From NCBI RefSeq assembly GCF_020026305.1, contig NZ_CP075691.1, positions 3,720,001 to 3,784,000 on the forward strand: a stretch of 64,000 bases of DNA, in the 5' to 3' direction. Shown here one piece after another: positions 28,060 to 36,344 of the stretch. The translations under genes and the position numbers were made by a program. Source of the DNA: Streptomyces sp. 135. Lineage in GTDB: Bacteria > Actinomycetota > Actinomycetes > Streptomycetales > Streptomycetaceae. Each line of letters begins with the position of its first letter. Position 1 is the stretch's first letter. The notes below the pieces were generated by a model that saw only the letters and a program-made list of their open reading frames with translations, was not told where the DNA came from and searched no databases.

Positions 28060-28269
28060 ATGAGAGTCGGAATGAGTCACACCAAGAGGTTGTTCGTCGC
28101 TTGCGCCGCTGTCGTCGCCACCGGGGGCCTGGCGGCGACCCCGGCGTTCGCCGACGGCCACACCCCGGTCTCCCCCTACGGTGACCGCGCGCCGATCACC
28201 GCACAGGACAGCCACGGGCCGACGGCGCCCCTGGGGGACGGCCACACGCCGATATCCCCGAGAGACTGA
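28060..28269 (+). CDS. secreted small protein with DGHTP motifs, AfsS-repeat related
   Basis: 69 residues. Residues 1-31 are a clear Sec signal peptide (basic HTKR, hydrophobic AVVATGGLAAT, cleavage after AFA). The predicted mature product is 38 residues and carries DGHTPVSPYGD, DSHGPTAPLGD and DGHTPISPRD, a repeat close to the GHTPAPPKD unit of the neighbouring AfsS-like protein. AGAGGAG lies five bases before the ATG. So an exported relative of AfsS is encoded downstream of it. Whether it is a signal, a wall protein or a remnant is not known; I recall no description of it. Confidence 0.75.
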   Translation: MRVGMSHTKRLFVACAAVVATGGLAATPAFADGHTPVSPYGDRAPITAQDSHGPTAPLGDGHTPISPRD

Positions 28270-28284
28270 CCGCCGCGCCACCCC

Positions 28285-28313
28285 ACGGGGCCGGGCCCAG
28301 CGCTCGGCCCCGT
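28285..28313 (+). terminator. hairpin after the secreted GHTP protein gene
   Basis: Arms ACGGGGCCG (28285-28293) and CGGCCCCGT (28305-28313), perfect over 9 bases, loop 11, followed by TCC. It lies 16 bases past the stop codon and 49 bases before the VOC gene. Confidence 0.55.
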
Positions 28314-28361
28314 TCCATAACCTGTGGACAGGCGCCGCCGCCACGGCGAATAGTGCCGCCC

Positions 28362-28757
28362 ATGGCCTCTCTCGTGCGCCACCTCACGTTCGACGCCCAT
28401 GACGCCTACCGCCAGGGCACCTTCTGGGCGGAGGTACTCGGCGGCAAGCTCGCCGACGACGACTTCCCCGGCGACCCCGAGGCCCTGGTGGAGGGCGGCG
28501 GCGTCACGCTGCTCTTCGTCACCGTGCCCGACGCCAAGACGGTCAAGAACCGCCTGCACGTCGACCTCCAGCCGCAGGACCGCACCCGCGACGAGGAGGT
28601 CGAGCGGCTCCTCGCCCTCGGCGCGGAACTCATCGACGACCGGCGCAAGCCGAACGGCCGCGGCTGGGCCGTACTCGCCGACCCCGAGGGCAACGAATTC
28701 TGCGTGGAGTGCAGCGCCGCCGAGCGCGCCGCCCTCACGGCAGCCGTCAGCGGGTGA
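28362..28757 (+). CDS. VOC (glyoxalase/bleomycin-resistance fold) protein
   Basis: 131 residues, one VOC half-barrel pair: MASLVRHLTFDAHD opening, FWAEVLGGKLADDDFPGD, then RLHVDLQPQDRTRDEEVERLLALGA and the closing DPEGNEFCVE. Members bind a divalent metal or serve as binding proteins; the role here is unknown. ATG 28362 is chosen over the upstream GTG 28353. Its 3' end overlaps that of the convergent CoA ligase gene by 11 bases. Confidence 0.8.
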   Translation: MASLVRHLTFDAHDAYRQGTFWAEVLGGKLADDDFPGDPEALVEGGGVTLLFVTVPDAKTVKNRLHVDLQPQDRTRDEEVERLLALGAELIDDRRKPNGRGWAVLADPEGNEFCVECSAAERAALTAAVSG

Positions 28758-30378
28758 CCCCGCCCCGCAGCTCCCCCTTCACCACTTTCCCGCTCGCGTT
28801 CCTCGGCAGCTCCGCGACGAACTCGACGCCGCGCGGCACCTTGTAGTTCGCCATCTCCCGCCGGGACCAGGCGATGAGGTCGTCCGCCGTCACCACCGCA
28901 CCGGGCCGCCGCACCACGTACGCCTTGCCGACCTCACCGAGCCGCGCGTCGGGCACGCCGATCACCGCGACGTCCGCGACATCGGGGTGGAGGCCGAGGA
29001 GCTGCTCTATCTCGGCCGGATAGGCGTTGAAGCCACCGACGATGAACATGTCCTTGATGCGGTCGGTGATGCGGAGGTTGCCGTCCTTGTCGAGGACACC
29101 GACGTCCCCGGTGCGCAGCCAGCCGTCCGGAGTGAGCGCGCGGGCCGTCTCCGCCGGGTCCTCGAAGTAGCCCCGCATGACGTGGTGGCCGCGGACGAGG
29201 ACCTCGCCGGGGTGGTCGGGCGGCACCGGCCGCCCCGCGGGGGAGACCACCCTCACCTCCGTGTCCGGTATGGCACGGCCCGACGTCGACGCGATGACCT
29301 CGGGCGGGTCGCCGCGCCGGCACATCGTGACGATGCCGCTCGCCTCCGAGAGGCCGTACGCGGTCAGGACCGTGCCCACCCGCAGCTCGCGCCGCAGCCG
29401 CTCGACCAGCCGGAGGGGGACGACCGCCGCGCCCGTCACCACGAGCCGCAGCGCGGAGAGGTCGTGCTGGTCGCGGGAGGGGTGGTCGAGGATCGACTGG
29501 TGCAGGGTGGGCGGCCCCGGCAGGACGGAGACGCGTTCGGCGGCGACGTTCGCGAGGACGGTGTCCACGCCGAAGACGGGCTGCGGGACCATCGTGGCGC
29601 CCCGCATCAGGCAGGCGATGATCCCCGCCTTGTAGCCGAAGGTGTGGAAGAAGGGGTTCACGATCAGATAGCGGTCGCCCTCCCGCAGCCCCGCCAGCTC
29701 GCTCCACACGTCGTAGCAGCGCAGCGTCTGCGCGTGGGTGATCACGGCACCCTTGGGGCGGCCGGTGGTGCCCGAGGTGAAGATGATGTCCGAGGGCGCC
29801 GATCCGTCGACCGAGGCCGCCCGCGCGCGGACGGCCGCCGCGTCCACCCCGTCGCCGCTCGCCAGGAACTCCTTCCAGGTACGGAAGTCCTGCGGCGCGT
29901 CGTCGGAGAGGACGATCACCTGCTCCAGGTGCGGCAGACCGGGCAGCGGCCCGCTCCCGGTGCCGTCGGACGCCGCGCGGCGCAGGGAGGCGACGTACGA
30001 CGTACCGAGGAAGGTGCCGGTGACGAAGAGGAGCTTCGCGCGACTGCGGGCCAGGACGTAGGCGGCCTCGGACCCCTTGAAGCGGGTGTTCAGGGGGACG
30101 AGGACGGCGCCGGCCGAGACCGCGCCGAGTGCGGAGACGATCCAGTCGAGGGTGTTGGGGGCCCAGACGGCGACGCGGTCGCCGGGCTCGACGCCGTTCG
30201 CGAGGCAGGCGGCCGCCGCGTGCTCCACGCGCCGGCCCAGTTCTCCGTACGAGACGCGGGTGCGGCCCTCCACGACCGCTTCCCGCTCGCCGTACCGCTC
30301 GGCGGCCGCCCGCACCAGCCCCGGGATGCTGCCCCACCGCAGGTCACCGCGCATCGCTCGCCCCAGATCGCCGCGCAT
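28747..30378 (-). CDS. FadD3-like acyl-CoA ligase (AMP-forming)
   Basis: 543 residues of the ANL superfamily. The P-loop motif is FTSGTTGRPKGA near residue 180, followed by YGLSEASG, GWLRTGDVGVLD and the late lysine region LPRNASGKVVK. The FadD3 branch activates the propanoate side chain of the steroid C/D-ring remnant (HIP) in actinobacteria. I call it FadD3-like; true substrate specificity is not proven by sequence. GGAGGG lies upstream of ATG 30376-30378; the longer GTG start at 30393 would place the codon right on that site. Operators 30402-30416 and 30429-30443 are just upstream, divergent from the thiolase operon. Confidence 0.85.
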   Translation of the reverse strand: MRGDLGRAMRGDLRWGSIPGLVRAAAERYGEREAVVEGRTRVSYGELGRRVEHAAAACLANGVEPGDRVAVWAPNTLDWIVSALGAVSAGAVLVPLNTRFKGSEAAYVLARSRAKLLFVTGTFLGTSYVASLRRAASDGTGSGPLPGLPHLEQVIVLSDDAPQDFRTWKEFLASGDGVDAAAVRARAASVDGSAPSDIIFTSGTTGRPKGAVITHAQTLRCYDVWSELAGLREGDRYLIVNPFFHTFGYKAGIIACLMRGATMVPQPVFGVDTVLANVAAERVSVLPGPPTLHQSILDHPSRDQHDLSALRLVVTGAAVVPLRLVERLRRELRVGTVLTAYGLSEASGIVTMCRRGDPPEVIASTSGRAIPDTEVRVVSPAGRPVPPDHPGEVLVRGHHVMRGYFEDPAETARALTPDGWLRTGDVGVLDKDGNLRITDRIKDMFIVGGFNAYPAEIEQLLGLHPDVADVAVIGVPDARLGEVGKAYVVRRPGAVVTADDLIAWSRREMANYKVPRGVEFVAELPRNASGKVVKGELRGGVTR

Positions 30379-30401
30379 CGCAAGCCCTCCCACCGCAGTA
30401 G

Positions 30402-30443
30402 CTGACTGTCCGTCAGATTAGCGGTAGCCTGACGCACTGTCAG
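30402..30443. promoter_or_regulatory. two CTGAC-N5-GTCAG operators between ligase and Ltp-type thiolase genes
   Basis: CTGACTGTCCGTCAG (30402-30416) and CTGACGCACTGTCAG (30429-30443), both with perfect arms, 27 bases apart start to start. They lie in the 122-base divergent region between the CoA ligase and the thiolase and may control both directions. Confidence 0.78.
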
Positions 30444-30500
30444 CAGGCGGGACGCCGCCGGGCGCTGACCGTTTCCCGTCTCCCGGAGGTGCCGCTTCCC

Positions 30501-31652
30501 ATGCCCTCGTTCCAGGACGCCACAGCGATCGTCGGGATAGGCCAGACCCCCTTCGCGAAACAACTCGCCGACAGCGAGAAGACGTTGGCGTGCCGGGCGA
30601 TCCTCGCCGCGCTCGACGACGCGGGCATCGCCCCGTCCGAGGTGGACGCCTTCGCCTCGTACACGATGGAGGAGACCGACGAGGTCGAGGTCGCCAAGGC
30701 CATCGGCGCCGGCGACGTCACCTTCTTCAGCAAGGTCGGCTACGGCGGCGGCGGTTCCTGCGCGACCGTCGGCCACCTCGCCTCCGCCATCGCCACCGGC
30801 CAGGCGAGCGTGGGCATCGCCTGGCGCTCCCGCAAACGCGGCAGCGGCCCCCGCCCCTGGAAGAACACCGCCGTCCAGCTCCCCACGCCCGCCCAGTGGA
30901 CCCGCCCCTTCGGCCTGCTCCGCCCCGTCGACGAGATCGCGATGCTCGCGCGCCGCCACATGCACGAGTACGGAACCACCCGCGACCACCTCTTCAACGT
31001 CGCCCTGGCCTGCCGCAACCGTGCCAACCAGAACCCCGCCGCGATGATGTACGACCGTCCGCTGACCCGCGACATGTATATGACGTCGCGCTGGATCAGC
31101 GAACCGCTCTGCCTCTTCGACAACTGCCTGGAGACCGACGGCGCGCTGGCGTGCGTGGTCGTGTCGGCGGAGCGGGCCCGCGACTGCCGCACCAGACCCG
31201 TGTACGTCCACTCCGCCGCACAGGGCCTGCCCGCGCAGCACCACGGCATGGTCAACTACTGGAACGACGACCCGCTCTCCGGGCCCGCCTGGACGGCCGC
31301 CCGGCACCTGTGGAAGCAGGCGGACTTCGGCCCCGAGGACGTGGACGTGGCCCAGATCTACGACGCCTTCACCCCGCTCATCCCGCTCTCCCTGGAGGGC
31401 TACGGCTTCTGCGGCCGCGGCGAGGGCGGCGCGTTCACCGAGGGCGGCGCCCTGGAGAGCGGCGGCCGGCTCCCCATCAACACCGGGGGCGGCGGCCTCA
31501 GCGAGGCATACGTCCACGGCTTCAACCTCATCAACGAGGGCGTGAAACAGCTGCGGGGCACGAGCACGGCCCAGGTCCCGAACGCGACGACGTGCCTGGT
31601 GACGGCGGGCGAGGGCGTCCCCACGTCGGCGCTTTTGCTGCGGGCCCCGTAA
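30501..31652 (+). CDS. Ltp-type thiolase/lipid-transfer (side-chain aldolase-like) protein
   Basis: 383 residues of the thiolase superfamily without the usual catalytic cysteine pattern near residue 90 (the region reads GGGGSCATVGHLASAIATG). Conserved family motifs present are RRHMHEYGTTRDHLFNVA, AQIYDAFTPLIPLSLEGYGF and GRGEGGAF. In actinobacterial steroid degradation, Ltp proteins of this kind act as aldolases that release propionyl- or acetyl-CoA, in complex with a DUF35 partner. A DUF35 gene follows, so a similar role is likely. The ATG at 30501 is used; GGAGG lies at 30485-30489. A GTG at 30489 is less likely. First gene of the rightward operon. Confidence 0.82.
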   Translation: MPSFQDATAIVGIGQTPFAKQLADSEKTLACRAILAALDDAGIAPSEVDAFASYTMEETDEVEVAKAIGAGDVTFFSKVGYGGGGSCATVGHLASAIATGQASVGIAWRSRKRGSGPRPWKNTAVQLPTPAQWTRPFGLLRPVDEIAMLARRHMHEYGTTRDHLFNVALACRNRANQNPAAMMYDRPLTRDMYMTSRWISEPLCLFDNCLETDGALACVVVSAERARDCRTRPVYVHSAAQGLPAQHHGMVNYWNDDPLSGPAWTAARHLWKQADFGPEDVDVAQIYDAFTPLIPLSLEGYGFCGRGEGGAFTEGGALESGGRLPINTGGGGLSEAYVHGFNLINEGVKQLRGTSTAQVPNATTCLVTAGEGVPTSALLLRAP

Positions 31653-31661
31653 CCGCTGCTC

Positions 31662-31688
31662 CTGAAGGCCCCGCGAGGGGCCTTTCAG
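31662..31688 (+). terminator. hairpin between thiolase and DUF35 genes
   Basis: Near-perfect arms CTGAAGGCCCC (31662-31672) and GGGGCCTTTCAG (31677-31688), loop GCGA, with one unpaired A. It sits 10 bases after the thiolase stop and before a copy of the GGGGCGCGGGG repeat. It could terminate or attenuate the transcript inside the operon. Confidence 0.5.
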
Positions 31689-31731
31689 GGGCGCGGGGCA
31701 CTGCGCGAGCAACCACAACCGATCCGCACCC
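31686..31731. repeat. GC-rich Streptomyces intergenic repeat (GGGGCGCGGGG..ACTGCGCG), single copy
   Basis: Contains GGGGCGCGGGGCACTGCGCG followed by a run ending in CCGCACCC. The same core and the trailing CCGCACCC occur in the tandem copies near 45.3 kb, which differ by AACT for CACT. I recognise it as a widespread type in Streptomyces intergenic regions; function unknown. Confidence 0.6.
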
Positions 31732-31747
31732 GTGAGAGGACCGGAAC

Positions 31748-32203
31748 ATGGCAGACGCGACGACGAAACCCGAATCCCTCCTCCGGCCCACCCCGGACGA
31801 CGACGGCGCCCCCTTCTGGGCCTACGCCGCCCGAGGCGAACTCCGCATACAGACCTGCACCACCTGCGCCGAGCCGAGGTTCCCGCCCAGACCCTGCTGC
31901 CCCCACTGCCAGTCCTTCGACACCACCTGGCGCAGGATGAGCGGCCACGGCCGCATCTGGTCCTACGTCATCCCGCACCCGCCCCTCCTCCCCGCCTACG
32001 CCGCCCACGCCCCGTACAACACGATCCTCGTCGAGCTCGCCGACGCCCCCCGCATCCGCCTCGTCGGCAACCTCGTCACCACCCCCAACGCCCCGCTGAA
32101 CTCCGTCGACCCCGCGAAGCTCCGCATCGGCGCGAAGGTGCAGGTCGTCTTCGCGGACGTGGCCGGGACGACGGTGCCCCGCTGGATCCTGGAGCGGCCG
32201 TGA
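31748..32203 (+). CDS. DUF35/OB-fold protein with zinc ribbon, thiolase partner
   Basis: 151 residues. A short N-terminal helix is followed by a rubredoxin-like zinc ribbon with Cys37, Cys40, Cys51 and Cys54 (CTTC and CPHC knuckles) and an OB-fold that includes GRIWSYVIPHPPLLP. DUF35 proteins bind CoA thioesters and partner Ltp-type thiolases; in steroid side-chain degradation the ChsH2 DUF35 domain complexes Ltp2. The gene follows the thiolase and overlaps the crotonase start by 4 bases (GTGA). A paralogue with the same cysteine positions is at 43031-43450. Confidence 0.87.
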   Translation: MADATTKPESLLRPTPDDDGAPFWAYAARGELRIQTCTTCAEPRFPPRPCCPHCQSFDTTWRRMSGHGRIWSYVIPHPPLLPAYAAHAPYNTILVELADAPRIRLVGNLVTTPNAPLNSVDPAKLRIGAKVQVVFADVAGTTVPRWILERP

Positions 32204-32985
32204 CACCGGCGCGCGCGCTGCGGACGAGCACCGACGACGGCACGGGCGTCGCCGTCCTCACCCTCGACCGCCCGGAGCGCCACAACGCCGTCGACGTGGC
32301 GATGGCGGCCGAGCTGGGCGCGGCCTGGCGGGCGTTCCGGTACGACGACTCGGTGCGGGCGATCGTGCTGACCGGCGCGGGCGACAAGGCGTTCTGCACG
32401 GGCATCGACCGCGCCGCCCAGGTGCCGCAGCCGGGCTCCCCCTACACGATCGACGACCCGCTCCTCACGATCGGCCCGAAGGCGAACGACCTCTGGAAAC
32501 CGGTGATCGCCGCCGTCAACGGCATGGCGTGCGGGGGCGCCTTCTACCTCCTCGGCGAGGCCGAGTTCCTGGTCGCCGACGAGCACGCCGCGTTCTTCGA
32601 CCCGCACACCACGTACGGCATGGTCAGCGCGTTCGAGACGATCCACATGGCGCAGCGCATGCCGTTCGGCGAGGTCGCCAGGATGTCGCTGATGGGCACG
32701 GCCGAACGGATCTCCGCGCGCAGAGCGTACGAGACCGGCCTGGTCTCCGAAGTCACCGCGCGGGGCGGGGCGTTGGCGGCGGCCGTCCGGGCCGCCGAGA
32801 CCATCGCGTCCTACCCCACGGAGGCGGTGCAGGGCACGGTCAGGGCCCTCTGGTCGGCGAAGGAGGCGGCCCGCGCCCAGGCCCTGGCGCACGCGCCCCA
32901 TCTGATCGCCCTCGGGAATCTGCCGGCCGAGCGGCAGGCGGAGCTGTTCGAGGCACGGCGGGGGCCCGGCTTCCGCACCCGGTAG
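32200..32985 (+). CDS. crotonase-fold (enoyl-CoA hydratase/isomerase family) protein, atypical active site
   Basis: 261 residues. The oxyanion-hole motifs are present (NGMACGGAFYLLG and KAFCTGID), but the two catalytic glutamates of classical hydratases do not appear at their positions: the first site reads CGGAFYLL and the second FFDPHTTYGM. So ordinary enoyl-CoA hydration is doubtful; an isomerase, hydrolase or lyase reaction is possible. GTG 32200-32202 overlaps the upstream stop (GTGA), giving coupled translation. It completes the thiolase-DUF35-crotonase operon. Confidence 0.75.
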   Translation: MTPARALRTSTDDGTGVAVLTLDRPERHNAVDVAMAAELGAAWRAFRYDDSVRAIVLTGAGDKAFCTGIDRAAQVPQPGSPYTIDDPLLTIGPKANDLWKPVIAAVNGMACGGAFYLLGEAEFLVADEHAAFFDPHTTYGMVSAFETIHMAQRMPFGEVARMSLMGTAERISARRAYETGLVSEVTARGGALAAAVRAAETIASYPTEAVQGTVRALWSAKEAARAQALAHAPHLIALGNLPAERQAELFEARRGPGFRTR

Positions 32986-33062
32986 CCCCAGGTGGGCGAG
33001 GGGCGCCACGTGGCGGCGGGGACGCACCCGGCGTAGCGTCCATCGTGAGAGGAGGCCCCGGC

Positions 33063-33623
33063 ATGGTCCGCAACGTCCTCGGGACGGTCCTCGCTCTCAT
33101 CGGAGCGACGGCCGCCGTATGGAGCCCCTTCCGAGCCTGGTACGACGGCCGTCTCGGACGCCACTTCCGCCTCGGCGAACTCTTCTCGGGCGGCGGGATC
33201 ACGGCCGCCCACGCGGAACTCTTCGCCTCGCTCTTCCTGCCCTTCGCCTTCGCGGCGCTGGTGACGCTGGCCGGGCTGCTGCTGCGGTCCCGCCCGGCGG
33301 TGGCCTTCGCGGGCGTCGTCGTCCTCGGCTTCGCGGTGCTGTGGATGGTGCGCCAGGGCCAGGCGGCGGGCAGCCTCTCCGTGGCCGGCGACGGCTCGGG
33401 CCTCGGCCTCGGCGTCCTCGGCGCACTCGGCGGCGGCGTCCTGCTGCTGCTCGCGGCGGCGCTCATGGCGGGCCGGGTCCGCGCCACGGGGCCGCCTCCG
33501 CCCGACGACGGCACCTACCCGCAGCCGAAGCCGCGCCGCTTCGGCGCCCGCCGCCTGCGCAACCGCTCCCCGCACCACACGGAGGAACCCCAGCCCCCTA
33601 CCGGGCCCCTACCGGGAGGGTGA
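33063..33623 (+). CDS. small integral membrane protein of unknown function
   Basis: 186 residues. About three to four membrane segments are visible: residues 3-20 (NVLGTVLALIGATAAVW), 50-75 (LFLPFAFAALVTLAGLLL), 83-98 (AFAGVVVLGFAVLWMV) and about 115-140 (GVLGALGGGVLLLLAAALMA). The tail is polar and proline-rich. GAGAGGAGG precedes the ATG at 33063. It follows the crotonase by 77 bases and may be in the same transcript. No family recognised. Confidence 0.65.
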   Translation: MVRNVLGTVLALIGATAAVWSPFRAWYDGRLGRHFRLGELFSGGGITAAHAELFASLFLPFAFAALVTLAGLLLRSRPAVAFAGVVVLGFAVLWMVRQGQAAGSLSVAGDGSGLGLGVLGALGGGVLLLLAAALMAGRVRATGPPPPDDGTYPQPKPRRFGARRLRNRSPHHTEEPQPPTGPLPGG

Positions 33624-33659
33624 CAGCCGCCGGGTTTCGGGCGGGTGGGTGGGAGACAT

Positions 33660-33676
33660 CCGCCGCGCAGCGGCGG
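33660..33676. terminator. short palindrome between convergent membrane-protein and afsK genes
   Basis: Arms CCGCCGC (33660-33666) and GCGGCGG (33670-33676) around GCA. A GC-rich palindrome in the 129-base gap between two convergent 3' ends; a possible bidirectional terminator. Confidence 0.35.
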
Positions 33677-33752
33677 CGCGGACCGGATTCGACCCGCACC
33701 CGAGCACCCTCGGCCCCGGCTGCGGGGCACTAGGAGGGCAAGGGGCCCGCCC

Positions 33753-36128
33753 CTACGTACGGGGCGACGTCCCCGTCCCCCGCTCCGCGTCCAACGCGTA
33801 CACACAGCGATCCTTGCTGCACGCGTACACGACCCCGTCCCGCACCACCGGCGCCCCCGTGATCTCCCCACCCGTCGCCAGCTTCCACCGCAGCCGCCCG
33901 TCGTCGGCCTTCAACGTGTACAGCAGGTGATCCGTGGACCCGAAGTGGATGCGCCGGTCGGCGACGACGGGCGTGCCGACGACCTCACCACCGGCCTGGA
34001 ACCGCCACTTCGGGGTGCCGGTCACGGCGTCGAGGGTGTAGAGCCCCTTGCCGCTGCCGACGTGGACGTGGCCGTCCGCGACGAGGACGGGCTCGATGGA
34101 GGAGCGGGACTCCGTGGCGATGCGCCAGCGGTCACGGCCGTCCGTGGCGTCGAGCGCGTACACCGTCCCGAGGTAGTCGGCGAGGTACACGCCACCACCC
34201 GTCACGGCGGGCCCCGGCGCGAACGCGGGCGGGCAGAGGAAGGCGGCGGGCGCCTCGAAGTGCCAGCGGACATGCCCGGCGGCCACGTCGATGGCGAGGA
34301 CGCGGGTGCCGGCGGCGACGTACACGTAGCCGTCCTGCGCCTGGGTGACCCGCACGGGCACCCCGCCGCAGGAGGCCGCGTCGCCCACGGGATACGACCA
34401 GCGCTCCTCGCCGGTCCGCGCCTCCAGCGCCCGCAGCCGCGCGTCCTTCCAGACGTACACCGTGCCGTCGAAGACGGCGGGCCCGGCCTCCGGGGTCTCG
34501 AAGTCGGTCTGCGCGCCGGTGATCTCCCAGAGCTTCTCGCCGTTGGCGGCCTCCCAGGCCTGGACGCCGCCGCCGCGCGTGCCGGTGACGACCGTGCCGC
34601 GGGCGGCCTGGAGGGAGTACACCCAGGCGTCGGTCGGCAGCCGCCACAGGTCGGAGCCGTCGGTGCCGTCGAGGGCGTAGAGGGTCGGGCCGTCGGAGGC
34701 GTGGACGCGGCCGTCGGCCACCGCCATGGACCAGGCGACGTCCCGCGTCTTGAAGCTGCGGCGGCCGGTGCCGACGTCCAGCGCGTGGACCTCGAAGGAG
34801 GTGACGTAGACGAGGTTGCCGGCGACGGCGGGCGTGCCCCACACGTCGTTGGACATCCGGAACCGCCACGGCCGCCACGTCTTGGCCCCGGCGTCCGGCG
34901 CCACGGCGGGCGCGGGCACGGCGGGCGCCTGGGGGGCGACGCCGTTGGCCCCGGCCTTGGGCGCCGAGGACCGTGACCAGGACGCGGCGAGCCCGTGGTC
35001 GCCGGGCGCGGCGGCCGCCCGGGAGTCGGCGACGCGCGGCCCCGGCCCGATCGGCACCTTCGCCCCGGCGAGCCGCACGGGCCCTGCGTCGGCGCGCGCC
35101 GCGAACGGCGGCCGGGACGGCGCGGGCGGCGGCTGCTGCGGGGCGGCGGCGCGGTGGCGGGCGCCGGGGCGGCGCGGCACCCGGCCGCCGCTGCGCCCGG
35201 CGGTGGCCGGGACGCGGGCGGGGGGCCGGCCGTTCCTGCGGGCCTCGATGAGCGCGACGGCCCGCTCCGGCAGCCAGGCGGAGGCCGTGCCGCTGTCGTC
35301 GTTGTCGGCGCTCTCGGAGGCGAAGAGGTGCGGGGCGAGCTGTGCCTGGAGGTCGGCGGGGCTGGGCCGCAGCGCCGCCTCCATCTGCATGCAGGACTCG
35401 ATCAGCGGGCGCAGCTCGTCGGGGAGCCCTTCGAGGTCCGGGCCCTCCCGGAGCAGCATGAAGACCGTCTCGACGGGGTTGGCGCCGTGGAAGGGCGCGT
35501 GCCCGGTGGCGGCGAAGACGAGCGTGGAGCCGAGCGAGAAGACGTCGCTCGCGCCGGTCACGCTGCGCGAGTCCTTGGCCTGCTCGGGTGACATGTACGC
35601 GGGTGTGCCCACGGCGACGTTGGTCATCGTCAGCCGGGTGTTGGAGACGCCGGACGCGATGCCGAAGTCGATGACGCGCGGACCGTCCTCGACGACGAGG
35701 ACGTTCGACGGCTTGAGGTCACGGTGGACCAGGCCCGCGCCGTGGATGGACTCCAGGGCCTCGGCCACGCCCGCCGCCAGCCACCGCACCGCCTGAGTGG
35801 GCAGCGGCCCGTGTTCATTCACTATTTCCTCGAGGGAGGGCGCGGGGACGTAGGCCGTGGCGAGCCACGGCACGGCGGCCCTCGGGTCGGCGTCCACCAC
35901 GGCGGCCGTGTAGAAGCCGGAGACGGCGCGCGCCGCCTCGACCTCGCGCGTGAAGCGGACACGGAACAGCTGGTCCTCGGCGAGCTCGGTCCGCACCGTC
36001 TTGATCGCCACGCGCCGCCCCGACGCGGAGCGCGCGAGATAGACCAGACCCATGCCACCGGCGCCCAGCCTGCCGAGGACCTCGAACGGGCCGATCCGCC
36101 TCGGATCGTGCTGCGTCAGCTGATCCAC
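33753..36128 (-). CDS. afsK: AfsK serine/threonine protein kinase with PQQ-type beta-propeller
   Basis: 791 residues, close to S. coelicolor AfsK (799). N-terminal kinase: glycine loop LGAGGMGLVYLA near residue 20, VHRDLKPSNVL, DFGIASG and SPEQAKDSR. A proline- and alanine-rich linker follows near residue 300, then PQQ/WD-like blades (VTSFEVHALDVGTGRR, RWHFEAPAAF, YTLDAVTGTPKWRF) to the end. In Streptomyces AfsK phosphorylates AfsR and so switches on afsS and secondary metabolism. It begins at GTG 36126-36128 (VDQLTQHDPRRI); a GTG one codon earlier is equally possible. Here afsK lies 5.9 kb from afsS, separated by a catabolic block. Confidence 0.95.
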   Translation of the reverse strand: MDQLTQHDPRRIGPFEVLGRLGAGGMGLVYLARSASGRRVAIKTVRTELAEDQLFRVRFTREVEAARAVSGFYTAAVVDADPRAAVPWLATAYVPAPSLEEIVNEHGPLPTQAVRWLAAGVAEALESIHGAGLVHRDLKPSNVLVVEDGPRVIDFGIASGVSNTRLTMTNVAVGTPAYMSPEQAKDSRSVTGASDVFSLGSTLVFAATGHAPFHGANPVETVFMLLREGPDLEGLPDELRPLIESCMQMEAALRPSPADLQAQLAPHLFASESADNDDSGTASAWLPERAVALIEARRNGRPPARVPATAGRSGGRVPRRPGARHRAAAPQQPPPAPSRPPFAARADAGPVRLAGAKVPIGPGPRVADSRAAAAPGDHGLAASWSRSSAPKAGANGVAPQAPAVPAPAVAPDAGAKTWRPWRFRMSNDVWGTPAVAGNLVYVTSFEVHALDVGTGRRSFKTRDVAWSMAVADGRVHASDGPTLYALDGTDGSDLWRLPTDAWVYSLQAARGTVVTGTRGGGVQAWEAANGEKLWEITGAQTDFETPEAGPAVFDGTVYVWKDARLRALEARTGEERWSYPVGDAASCGGVPVRVTQAQDGYVYVAAGTRVLAIDVAAGHVRWHFEAPAAFLCPPAFAPGPAVTGGGVYLADYLGTVYALDATDGRDRWRIATESRSSIEPVLVADGHVHVGSGKGLYTLDAVTGTPKWRFQAGGEVVGTPVVADRRIHFGSTDHLLYTLKADDGRLRWKLATGGEITGAPVVRDGVVYACSKDRCVYALDAERGTGTSPRT

Positions 36129-36270
36129 CACTTGCCCTGCCACCTCCCCGTACGCGGCCGCCGAAGAAGACAGCCCCGTGCAGCGTCTCACCACCCGAGC
36201 CGCTACGGCGGCACGCACCCTGATTCTTCCTGTCCGAGGCGGCCGTGGCGAACCCGGGGCGGGATCGGGG

Positions 36271-36300
36271 TGTCTCGGGGTGTCTCGGGTTGTCTGGGGG
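36271..36300. repeat. three 10-bp tandem units upstream of afsK
   Basis: TGTCTCGGGG, TGTCTCGGGT and TGTCTGGGGG, one after another in the 216-base gap between the VOC gene and afsK. They may be a local slippage array; a regulatory role for afsK is conceivable but unsupported. Confidence 0.5.
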
Positions 36301-36344
36301 GTTCCCGGGACAAAAGGCCCGCGGAGGGCACCCCGGGGCGGCCT

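Noticed and set aside
28747..32985. A complete steroid ring-degradation cluster
   Set aside because: FadD3-like, Ltp and DUF35 genes are present, but KstD, KshA and HsaC are not recognised here, so only module likeness is claimed.
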